Source of the DNA: Bog-756 sp963837805
GTDB taxonomy: Bacteria > Actinomycetota > Acidimicrobiia > Acidimicrobiales > RAAP-2
Length of the DNA: 64,000 bases
Direction: 5' to 3'
Assembly (NCBI GenBank): GCA_963837805.1
Contig: CAWIOU010000020.1
Span: forward strand, 124,001-188,000
The notes under the pieces were generated by a model, which was not told the DNA's origin, ran no database searches, and saw nothing but the letters and a program-made list of their open reading frames with translations. Positions within the stretch are counted from its first letter, which is position 1. Each line of letters opens with the position of its first letter. The translations under genes and the position numbers were made by a program. This document shows positions 34,431-42,262 of this stretch, piece after piece.

Positions 34431-35960
34431 ATGAGACGAGGTGCCTCACCCCGGCGACTCGCCGTCTGGCTGGGGCTCGGCCTCCTCATGGCCGGAGTGG
34501 CCGGGTGCGGGAGCTCGCCCACGGGCACCGGAAGTGGTGCTCCGACCACATCGGGCACCGCCCGGGCGGCCCTGCCCCCGTTGGCACCGCCGGCGCCCGT
34601 CGTGTGGTCACCCTGCCCAGCCGGATCCACCCTCCAGTGCGGCACCGTCTCGGTCCCCATCGACTACCGCCACCCCAAGGCCGGCTCCATCTCCCTGGCC
34701 CTGACCCGAGCCCCGGCTCTCGATCCCAGCGGTACCACCGGCACGTTGTTGTTCAACCCGGGCGGCCCGGGCGAGAGCGGGAACCAGATCCTTCCCGTCG
34801 CCCTCGACATGATGCCCGAGGCGGTCCGCACCCACTTCGACATCGTAAGTTTCGACCCCCGGGGGACCGGCGCCAGTGACCCCCTCCGGTGCGGAACCTC
34901 ACCCGCGGGGGCAGTCAGTGTGCTGGTGGTCCCGAAGTCAGCCGGCCGGCCACTGCCCAGCGCGCCGTTCTTCACCGCCATGGCCCACGCGTGCCATACC
35001 CGTGCCGCCGCCCTGGCGCCCTTCATCGACACGGTCAACACCGCCCGCGACATGGATCGCATCCGCCAGGCGCTGGGGGATACGAAGATCAGCTTCTACG
35101 GCCTCTCCTACGGCACAATGCTCGGGGCCGTCTACGCCGACCTTTTCCCCCACCGGGTGGCCACCATGGTCCTGGACGGCGCGGTGGACGTCAACGCCTC
35201 GCTGACCCAACAGGCGGAACAGGAGGCGGCGGCGGCCGAGCAATCCCTCCAGCACCTGTTCGCCACCTGTCCCCAGCTGGCGCCGTGTCCCCTCGGAGCC
35301 GACCCCCGGGCGGCCTTCGCCAGGCTGGCCACCTCGCTGACCGACCACCCGCTGGCCGCGCCCGGAAAAGGTGACAGCAGCCCGGTCACGGTGGGCGATC
35401 TGGACACCGCCACCCTGTTCGCACTCAGCGTGCCCCAGTTCATCCCCTCGTACTATCCGGCCCTGTTGGCGGCCGAGCACGGAAACGGGACTCCGCTGCG
35501 GAACCTGTCCATCGCCTTCGACACCGACACCGACGGCGCTCCCCTGGTCGATGCCCTCTGGGCGATCACCTGCAATGATGCCGCCGGCCACCCCGGGTCG
35601 GTGACCGCCGGCAACCTGGCCCGGTCGCTCGGTACCCGCTACCCCCTCATCGGGGCCTACTCGGTGACGTACACGATGGGCGGGTGTGTCGCCTGGCCGA
35701 AGGCCGTCCAGCCGGTCACCGACCTCCATCCGAGCGGGGCGCCGCCGATCATGGTCATCGGCAACACCGGTGACCCCAACACCCCGATCATCGGGGCCAA
35801 GCACCTGGCCGCCATCTTCCCCACGGCCACCATGGTGACCTGGAAGGGGTGGGGCCACACCTGGTTGCTCAGCGGTTCGAGCGACTCGTGCATGCAGAAG
35901 CTGGTCACCACCTACCTCTCGGGAGGCGGACTCCCCCGCTCCGGCTCTGTCTGCGACTAA
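34431..35960 (+). CDS. Alpha/beta-hydrolase lipoprotein, TAP-like tripeptidyl aminopeptidase family
   Basis: Extracytoplasmic serine peptidase of the SlpD/E-TAP type, 509 aa. It has a lipobox (LLMAGVAGC), then the hydrolase fold with oxyanion strand LLFNPGGPGESGN, FDPRGTGASDPLRC, and the nucleophile elbow FYGLSYGTMLG with Ser226. GNTGDPNTP gives the Asp and WKGWGHTWLL the His of the triad, both in the C-terminal TAP domain. It probably releases tripeptides from N-termini of extracellular proteins; the exact specificity is unknown. Confidence 0.85.
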   Translation: MRRGASPRRLAVWLGLGLLMAGVAGCGSSPTGTGSGAPTTSGTARAALPPLAPPAPVVWSPCPAGSTLQCGTVSVPIDYRHPKAGSISLALTRAPALDPSGTTGTLLFNPGGPGESGNQILPVALDMMPEAVRTHFDIVSFDPRGTGASDPLRCGTSPAGAVSVLVVPKSAGRPLPSAPFFTAMAHACHTRAAALAPFIDTVNTARDMDRIRQALGDTKISFYGLSYGTMLGAVYADLFPHRVATMVLDGAVDVNASLTQQAEQEAAAAEQSLQHLFATCPQLAPCPLGADPRAAFARLATSLTDHPLAAPGKGDSSPVTVGDLDTATLFALSVPQFIPSYYPALLAAEHGNGTPLRNLSIAFDTDTDGAPLVDALWAITCNDAAGHPGSVTAGNLARSLGTRYPLIGAYSVTYTMGGCVAWPKAVQPVTDLHPSGAPPIMVIGNTGDPNTPIIGAKHLAAIFPTATMVTWKGWGHTWLLSGSSDSCMQKLVTTYLSGGGLPRSGSVCD

Positions 35961-36004
35961 CGGATCCACCGGCATCCACCGGTCGTTCCGAGCCGGGAAT
36001 GCTC

Positions 36005-36235
36005 CTAGCCGACCACCGTCACCTCTTCGAGGAGAACGGCGCGTCGCGGGCACTCGGCCGCAGCCCGGACAGCCAGTTCGACGAGGTCGTGCTCGACCGG
36101 CGTCCCGTCCACCATCGGGTAGCCCCACTCGTCGAGGGTGACCCGCTCGGGGAGCAGCTCGGCGCAGTAGCCGTACGCGTCACACGCCACCGGGTCCACC
36201 CGGAGGCGCAATCCGATCCTCCGTCGGGCGGTCAT
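36005..36235 (-). CDS. Small 3Fe-4S-type ferredoxin
   Basis: A 76-aa electron carrier. Three cysteines are arranged CDAYGYC and, about 40 residues on, CPRRA, the set for a [3Fe-4S] cluster as in P450-type ferredoxins of actinobacteria. RLRVDPVACDAYGYCAELLP is the family opening. ATG 36235 overlaps the stop of the NuoF-like gene upstream (ATGA), so it is the last gene of the redox operon. Its likely partner is that flavoprotein (inference). Confidence 0.88.
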   Translation of the reverse strand: MTARRRIGLRLRVDPVACDAYGYCAELLPERVTLDEWGYPMVDGTPVEHDLVELAVRAAAECPRRAVLLEEVTVVG

Positions 36236-37527
36236 GACGGCCCGGTTCCTTCGGTGGCCGTCGGCGGGAAGATCATGACCGAGTCGGCCCCGTAGCCGGG
36301 GCACGGGCGACCGGCGGCGTGCTCATGGGCGTCGGCGGCGAACACGGTCATGGCGCTCCTCACCAGCCCTACCACCCCATCGGGATGGCGGCACGCGCCG
36401 CGACCGTCGATCTGGCGCGCCCGGCGCTCGATCCGGGCCAGTGCATCGGGGTCGGCCCGTCCCGCCCACAACTGCTCGAGGTCGTCGGCGATGGTGGGCA
36501 GGCCGAAGACGCAGGGGCCGCACTGGCCGGCGCTCTGGCCGGCCATGTACCGCGCCACCCGGGCCGTCTCGGCCACGCCGCACGACGTCCTCGGGAGGGC
36601 GATGACGATGCCCACTCCGGACGAGGCTCCGGCGGCAGCCAGCGGAGCCGGCGCATAGGGCGTGGCCAGCCGGCCGGCGTCGAGCCAGGCACCCCCGTAC
36701 CCGCCGACCAGGACGGCCGACAAGGCACCGACGACGCCGGCCCGGTCGAGGATGTCGGCCACCGGCGTGCCCAGCTCCACTTCGACGACCCCGGGGAAGC
36801 GAACCGATCCGCTGACGGTGACCAGTGTGGTCCCGGGAGCGTCCGGCATTCCCAGGCGTCGGAACCACTCGGGGCCATGCCGGGCGATGAGAGCCACCTG
36901 GGCCAGTGTCTCGGCGTTGTGGACCAGGACCGGTCGACGCCCCACGGCGAGCGGGACCGACTTGTCCACTCGCAGGGCGGGAACGGCGCGCCCCTTGTCG
37001 AGCCACCCCACCAGTGCCGACTCCTCGCCGCTCACATAGCGGCCCGGGGGCCGTTCCAGAGTGACCCGAACTCGTGCGGTGCCGCTTCTCCTCCGCTCGG
37101 CGATGGCGGTCTCGATCGCCCGCGCCGGGGAGTCGGCGTGGTCGGCGACACAGATCACGACCTCGGAGGCGCCGACCACCGCGGCCGCCACCTCGGCGCC
37201 GTCCAGGACGAGATGGGGTGCGCCGGCCAGGAGCACCCGGTCCTTGGCGCTGGCCGGCTCGCCCTCCATGGCGTTGACGACCACCATCGATCTGCGGGCC
37301 CCCCGCCCGAGCGACCGCCACTTCGTGGCCGACGGGAAGGCGGCGCCACCTCGGCCGAACAGGCCTGAGTCGTCGATGGCCCGAAGGATCCCCTCTCGCC
37401 ACTCCGGATCCTTGCCGGGCGGGACGTACAGGGCGCCGTGGTCGGCGAGGTGCCCGGACAGGCCCGCGCCCGACCGCGCCCTCCCGGTGAGGATCCGATC
37501 GGTTGATTCGAGGGTCATCGTGTTCAC
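36232..37527 (-). CDS. NuoF-like NADH dehydrogenase 51-kDa family flavoprotein
   Basis: A 431-aa homologue of the NADH/FMN subunit of complex I. FGRGGAAFPSATKWRSL and VVNAMEGEPASAKDRVLL are the FMN/NADH region; ESALVGWLDKGRAVPALR follows. The Fe-S region reads GQSAGQCGPCVFGLP with one more Cys in GRGACRHP, so the first of the four usual N3 cysteines is replaced by Ala. GTG 37527 has AAGGAG upstream and overlaps the stop of the ferric-reductase-like gene. It probably oxidises NAD(P)H and feeds the neighbouring membrane protein or ferredoxin. Confidence 0.85.
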   Translation of the reverse strand: MNTMTLESTDRILTGRARSGAGLSGHLADHGALYVPPGKDPEWREGILRAIDDSGLFGRGGAAFPSATKWRSLGRGARRSMVVVNAMEGEPASAKDRVLLAGAPHLVLDGAEVAAAVVGASEVVICVADHADSPARAIETAIAERRRSGTARVRVTLERPPGRYVSGEESALVGWLDKGRAVPALRVDKSVPLAVGRRPVLVHNAETLAQVALIARHGPEWFRRLGMPDAPGTTLVTVSGSVRFPGVVEVELGTPVADILDRAGVVGALSAVLVGGYGGAWLDAGRLATPYAPAPLAAAGASSGVGIVIALPRTSCGVAETARVARYMAGQSAGQCGPCVFGLPTIADDLEQLWAGRADPDALARIERRARQIDGRGACRHPDGVVGLVRSAMTVFAADAHEHAAGRPCPGYGADSVMIFPPTATEGTGPS

Positions 37528-38210
37528 GGTCGCTCCTTCGTCAAGAGGTCGCCGGCGTTCGTGACGCGGTCGGTTCGGGCGGGCCGTGGTGACGAACCTC
37601 CCCCGGGCGGACGGGTGACCGGCCGGGTGGGCACCGCCCGGGTGAGGGCGCCGACCCGGGTGGCCCGCTCGCGGTTCCTCCGGTGGTCGGCGATGCGCCA
37701 GGCCAACGAGGAGCCGACGGCGAGGGTACACAGGACGGCGAGCACATCCATCCACAGCTTGAAGGCGTCGGTGCCCTCGCCGAGGGCGTGGGCCATGGCC
37801 ACCGGCCAGCTGCCATAGGCCAGCCAATGGATACCTCGCCAGGTGCGGGCGCTGATCCGCTGACGTAGCGCACTCGAGATTCCGACGGCGACCATCAGGT
37901 CGACCGCGACCGCACCGAGTCCGGTCCACAGCGGCTGGTAGGCGGAGGAGAAAGGAACCACGATCGACGCCCACCCCAAATGGACGTAGGTGTCCAGGAC
38001 CGCGGTGAGGACGTGCAGGGCCAGGAACACCATGGCCAACAGTGACACCCGTTTGTGCAGTTCGGACTGGGCCACCGCCGGCCAGGCCCGAGATCGCACC
38101 CGGCCGGCGGTGAGGATCCCGAAGACCATGGTCAGCGTCAACAGGACGAGGGCGACGATGCCGGTCGCCCGGGTGGCGTACCACAGGGTGGTGGAGGAGG
38201 AGGTGAGCAT
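37524..38210 (-). CDS. Ferric-reductase-like transmembrane (heme b) protein
   Basis: A 228-aa membrane protein with about six helices, similar to the FRD/YedZ-type cytochrome b domain. Histidines suited to heme ligation lie in ELHKRVSLLAMVFLALHVLT, LDTYVHLGW and GIHWLAYGSWPVAMAHALG. It has no flavin or NAD domain of its own, so electrons must come from a partner such as the coupled NuoF-like protein. It overlaps both neighbours (TGATG with apbE, GTGA with the NuoF-like gene). It would move electrons across the membrane. Confidence 0.85.
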   Translation of the reverse strand: MLTSSSTTLWYATRATGIVALVLLTLTMVFGILTAGRVRSRAWPAVAQSELHKRVSLLAMVFLALHVLTAVLDTYVHLGWASIVVPFSSAYQPLWTGLGAVAVDLMVAVGISSALRQRISARTWRGIHWLAYGSWPVAMAHALGEGTDAFKLWMDVLAVLCTLAVGSSLAWRIADHRRNRERATRVGALTRAVPTRPVTRPPGGGSSPRPARTDRVTNAGDLLTKERP

Positions 38211-39228
38211 CAGCGAACCCCGCGCCCGTCGTCGGCCGAGGACACCTGGGCTTCCCTCCGCGTCCGGGTCTCCGAGGGCCAGTCGCCGACGTGGACGACG
38301 CGCCCGTCGGCTCCCACCAGCCGGGCCGGTACGCCGAGATCGGTCAACGCCCCGGCGGCGTCGTCGCCCCACACCACTGCCGCCGTACTCCAGGCATTGG
38401 CGTCCACACAGGTGGCCGCAGCCGTCGACACCAGGGACCAGACGGGTGCGGCCGGGGCGCCGGTCCACGGGTCGATGATGTGGTGGACGGTGCGACCACC
38501 GTGCACCCACGACCTGGCCGTGGTGCCCGACGTGGCCAGGCCACCGGCGTGGAGGACGACCACCTGATCGACCGAGTCGAGGGGCGTCCTGCACCGGGCC
38601 GCGATCCCGACCGCCCACCCTCCGGCCGGGCCCGAACCGGCCACGGCGACATCGCCACCCAGGTTCACCAGGGCTCCACATCCGAGCTCGGCGGCGATCC
38701 GGTCCGCGGCCCGGTCGGCGGCCCAGGCCTTGGCGACGGCACCGAAGTCGAGGTGGACGCCGGGCGGGACGGCGACGGTGCGGGCGTTGGCATCCATTTC
38801 GACCCGCCACCAGCCGGGGGCCGGCTCCGGTGGGACATCGGTGACCCGCTGATGGTCGGCGATCTCGTCGAAATCACGGTCGTAACCGAGCTCGATCAGG
38901 GCCGAGCCGACCGTCGGGTCGACGATCCCCGCCGTCCTGACAGCGACGGTCATCGCCACCTCGAACAGCTCGAACAGCAGCGGGCTCACGACGACCGGTC
39001 GCCCCCACCGGTCCGTTCCAGCCGCCGCAGCTCCGAGTCGGGTCGGAACCGGCTGCAGGCGGCGTCGAGGTCACGGAGATCCTCGGCCATCATGGCCGAG
39101 GCGTCGTCGGCACGATCGGGATCGGTGACGGCGACCGAGACGGTGGTACCGATGGCGCCCATCGACCGGGTGGCCAGTGGCGGTTCGTGATGGGGATCAG
39201 CTTCCGTCCCCGCTCCGGTGTCGATCAC
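38210..39228 (-). CDS. apbE: FAD:protein FMN transferase ApbE (frameshifted)
   Basis: Attaches FMN covalently to Thr/Ser of extracytoplasmic proteins. The N-terminal part, from GTG 39228, reads RSMGAIGTTVSVAVTDPDRA to CSRFRPDSELRRLERTGG. The rest, beginning RPVVVSPLLFELFEVAMTVA with AGIVDPTVG, VHLDFGAVAKAWAADRA and LVNLGGDVAVAG, lies one frame away. The break is at a run of five C (39002-39006 on the + strand), and one lost base explains it. All ApbE motifs are otherwise present. GTG 39228 overlaps the stop of the small membrane protein gene, its likely substrate. Confidence 0.85.
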
Positions 39229-39617
39229 GTCTGACCCGATGTCGTCGCCGCCCCGGTGGACGAGCTGGCCGGCGCGGTGACCGTGGTCGTGGGCGTCGTC
39301 GTCGTCGGTGTGGCGGACGATCCGGACGATCCGGAGGAGCCGGAGGAGCCCGAGGTGACGGTCGCTCCGGTGTTCGTTGTGTCCTTCGCCCCCGTGGCGG
39401 AACCCGTCGACGTCGATGTCGATGTCGTCGGAGTGCGGACGGCCACCGAGGAATGGGCCGTGGTGTCCGATGCCACCAACACCCCGAGCCCGACGGCCGC
39501 CGCGGTGGCGGCCACGCCGATCAGCGCGGTAATCCGTCGGACCCGGGCCCTGGCCCGGTCCCGCACCCGGATGGCTGATCGGTTGTCGTCGCCGTGTCGG
39601 AACTGTTGCTGTGCCAT
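39225..39617 (-). CDS. Small single-pass membrane protein with flavinylation-like motif
   Basis: 130 aa: a basic cytoplasmic head (1-29), one TM helix (about 30-50, ITALIGVAATAAAVGLGVLV), then a Thr/Ser/Gly-rich extracytoplasmic tail. In the tail, DTTNTGATVTSG (79-90) closely matches the D-x-x-(S/T)-G-A-T-x-(T/S) site at which ApbE links FMN to Thr (here Thr86); STGAATTSG near the end is an imperfect second copy. It lacks the rest of an FMN-bind domain. AAAGGTGAC precedes ATG 39617. First gene of the redox operon, coupled to apbE. Such motifs can arise by chance in low-complexity sequence. Confidence 0.75.
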   Translation of the reverse strand: MAQQQFRHGDDNRSAIRVRDRARARVRRITALIGVAATAAAVGLGVLVASDTTAHSSVAVRTPTTSTSTSTGSATGAKDTTNTGATVTSGSSGSSGSSGSSATPTTTTPTTTVTAPASSSTGAATTSGQT

Positions 39618-39881
39618 GCCGTCACCTTTCGTCGAAGACTGGTTCGAGACCTCTGTGGCCAACGGGCTGCCCTATTCAGTTCGCGTTGACCACCCCATTG
39701 GACAAGCCCCACTGAAGGGCCACCTCCATCCCACCTGTGGACTCACTGTGAATCCGGGAGCAGGGCGAACCCGGCTCACAGCCGGTTCACAGGCCGGTCA
39801 CACGTCATGTCCAAATGCAGGTGCGATGCTGGTTCCGTGGCGAAACCCGTTGCCAAGACGGACAGCCAGGAGGAGCAAGCC

Positions 39882-40583
39882 GTGGAGCCCACCCGCAACC
39901 AGCGCATTCTGGTCGTCGATGATGAGCCCTCGATCGTCGATGCCGTGGCGACCTCGCTGCGGTACGAGGGGTTCGGGGTGGATGAGGCGGTCAACGGGCG
40001 CCTGGCCCTGGCCGCCGCCCAGGAGAATCCACCCGATCTCATCGTCTTGGATGTCATGCTCCCCGACCTGGACGGCCTCGAGGTCACCCGGAGGTTGCGC
40101 GCCGACGGCATCCGCGTCCCGATCCTGTTCCTCACGGCTCGGGACGCCATCGAGGACAAGGTGGCCGGCCTGACCGTCGGCGGCGACGACTACGTGACCA
40201 AACCCTTCGCGCTGGCCGAGATCGTGGCCCGGGTCCACGCCATCCTGCGCCGGATCGGCAGCGAGCCCGAGGACGAGGGCAGGCTCCAGTTCGCCGACAT
40301 CGAGATGGACGAGAACGCCCACGAGGTGACCCGGGCCGGGCAGCCCATCGCGCTGACGGCGACCGAGTTCAACCTCCTGCGGTTCTTTCTCCTCAACCCG
40401 CGCCACGTCCTGTCCAAGTCCCAGATCCTCGACCACGTCTGGCACTACGACTTCGGTGGGGACGGCAACGTGGTCGAGACCTATGTCAGCTACCTCCGCA
40501 AGAAGCTCGAGGCTGCCGGCCCACCAGTCATCCACACCGTCCGCTTGGTCGGCTACGCGCTCCGAGAGCCGGCCGCGGAGTGA
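39882..40583 (+). CDS. OmpR/PhoB-family response regulator
   Basis: Two-component DNA-binding regulator, 233 aa. The receiver has DDE near the start, the phospho-acceptor Asp57 in VLDVMLPDLDG, Thr in LTARD and Lys in TKPF. The C-terminal winged helix reads LTATEFNLLRFFLLNPRHVL to VVETYVSYLRKKLE. GTG 39882 is chosen for the strong AGGAGG 8 nt upstream; GTG 39837, with GATGCT 6 nt before it, is a leaderless alternative that adds 15 residues. Its stop overlaps the kinase gene. Divergent from the redox operon, which it may control. Confidence 0.9.
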   Translation: MEPTRNQRILVVDDEPSIVDAVATSLRYEGFGVDEAVNGRLALAAAQENPPDLIVLDVMLPDLDGLEVTRRLRADGIRVPILFLTARDAIEDKVAGLTVGGDDYVTKPFALAEIVARVHAILRRIGSEPEDEGRLQFADIEMDENAHEVTRAGQPIALTATEFNLLRFFLLNPRHVLSKSQILDHVWHYDFGGDGNVVETYVSYLRKKLEAAGPPVIHTVRLVGYALREPAAE

Positions 40584-42169
40584 CCATGTCGCTGCGGTCC
40601 CGGCTTCTGATCGCCATCGGGGTCATCGCCGTGGTGGCTCTGGCCGTGGCCGACGTGGTCACCTACTCGTCGCTCCAGTCCTTCCTGTACAAGCGGGTCG
40701 ACCAGCAGCTCGAGCAGGGGTCGTCCAACCTCGTCAGCTATCTGAACCGCGGCAATCAATTGACGGCGTCGGCGTGCGCCGGCCCCGGTCCGTTCTTCCC
40801 CGGAGGAGGTGGGCCGGGCGGGGGCGGTCCGCGGGACTACGACCCCTCCAATGCGGTCCAGGTGTTCGCCCTCGAGGTGCGGGACGGTTCCGGTGCCATC
40901 GTCAACGGCCAGAGCTGTGCCGTCTACGTGGACGACAAGGCGTACAGCCCCCAGATTCCGGTCACCATCAGCAGGCTGTCGACGACGTCCGCGACTCCCC
41001 AGGAGACGTACTTCGTCGCTCCCTCCAGTCAGGCGGGCGGACCGCCGTTTCGGGTGCGCGCCTGCACGCTGACCAGCGGGGACGTGCTCATCGTGGCCCA
41101 ACCGCTGGGCGACATCGAGAGCACCCTCCACCATCTGCTCCTGGTGGAGCTGATCGTGACCGGCGCGGCCGTGATGGTGGCCCTGCTGGGCGGCTTGTGG
41201 CTGGTCCGGATCGGACTCCGCCCTCTGCGCGACATGGAGCGGACGGCCGAATCCATCGCCGACGGCAATCTCACCGAACGGGTGCCCGGCGAGAACGAGA
41301 CCACCGAGGTGGGGCGGCTGGCCCGCACCCTCAACGTCATGCTGACCCGCATCGAGTCCGCCTTCAGCGCACGGGTGGCGTCGGAGCGCCGGCTCCGTGA
41401 CTCGGAACAGCGACTGCGGCGGTTCGTGGCCGATGCGTCGCACGAGCTGCGCACCCCGATCGCCGCCATCTCCGCCTACGCCGAACTGTTCGGTCGCGGC
41501 GCCTCGGAACAGAAGGCCGACCTCGAACGCCTCATGGGCGGGATCCGCTCGGAGACGACCAGGATGGAGCAGCTGGTCGCCGACCTGCTGCTCTTGGCCC
41601 GCCTCGACGAGGGCCGACCGATGGAGCAGCGATCGGTGGACCTGGTGGCACTGGGCGCAGAAGCGGTCCATACCGCCTCCACGGTGGGTCCGGAGTGGCC
41701 CGTCACCTTCGAGGCGACCCGCCCCATCGAGGTGATGGGCGACGCCACCAGCCTCCGCCAGGTCGTCGACAACCTGCTCGGCAACGTCCGGGCTCACACC
41801 CCGGCGGGCACCTCAGCCCAGGTCCGGGTGGACGGGGACGCGACCGGCGCCAGGATCACCGTGACCGACGACGGGCCGGGCATGGAGCCCGAACAGGCCG
41901 AGCACGTGTTCGAGCGGTTCTACCGCTCCGATCCCTCTCGGTCCCGGACCCACGGAGGCGCCGGACTCGGGCTCTCGATCGTGAGCGCCATCGTGGCCGC
42001 TCACGGCGGCACCGTGTCCGCCCAGTCCCGGATGGGCGAGGGAACCACCTTCATCGTCCAGCTCCCGACGGTGCCGCCGGCTCCGCCCGAGGCGGCCGGG
42101 GCGCTCGAGGCTGCCGGGTCCATCGAGGCTGCCGGGTCCATCGAGGCTGCCCCGGGCCCCCCGGCCTAG
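40580..42169 (+). CDS. Sensor histidine kinase
   Basis: Membrane sensor kinase, 529 aa. An N-terminal TM helix (SRLLIAIGVIAVVALAVADV), an extracytoplasmic domain of about 160 aa with a Gly/Pro loop (GPFFPGGGGPGGGGP), a second TM (VTGAAVMVALLGGLWLVRIG), HAMP, the HisKA box DASHELRTPIAAISAYAELF with His288, and the ATPase domain with DNLLGN, DDGPGM and GLGLSIV. GTG 40580 overlaps the regulator stop; ATG 40586 is the alternative. The tail carries tandem EAAGSI repeats. The signal is unknown. Confidence 0.9.
   Translation: MTMSLRSRLLIAIGVIAVVALAVADVVTYSSLQSFLYKRVDQQLEQGSSNLVSYLNRGNQLTASACAGPGPFFPGGGGPGGGGPRDYDPSNAVQVFALEVRDGSGAIVNGQSCAVYVDDKAYSPQIPVTISRLSTTSATPQETYFVAPSSQAGGPPFRVRACTLTSGDVLIVAQPLGDIESTLHHLLLVELIVTGAAVMVALLGGLWLVRIGLRPLRDMERTAESIADGNLTERVPGENETTEVGRLARTLNVMLTRIESAFSARVASERRLRDSEQRLRRFVADASHELRTPIAAISAYAELFGRGASEQKADLERLMGGIRSETTRMEQLVADLLLLARLDEGRPMEQRSVDLVALGAEAVHTASTVGPEWPVTFEATRPIEVMGDATSLRQVVDNLLGNVRAHTPAGTSAQVRVDGDATGARITVTDDGPGMEPEQAEHVFERFYRSDPSRSRTHGGAGLGLSIVSAIVAAHGGTVSAQSRMGEGTTFIVQLPTVPPAPPEAAGALEAAGSIEAAGSIEAAPGPPA
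42107..42151 (+). repeat. 18-bp tandem repeat in kinase 3' end
   Basis: The unit GAGGCTGCCGGGTCCATC is present 2.5 times in frame and encodes EAAGSI repeats at the extreme C-terminus of the kinase. Copy number could vary by slippage without breaking the frame. Confidence 0.7.
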
Positions 42170-42262
42170 GTGTTTCTGCCCAGGCCCACAGGCCCGCGTT
42201 TCTCATGGATCTCACAGCCGGTCCTCATCGAGCCCCGAAGTCGACCTGACATCGTCAGAGCC

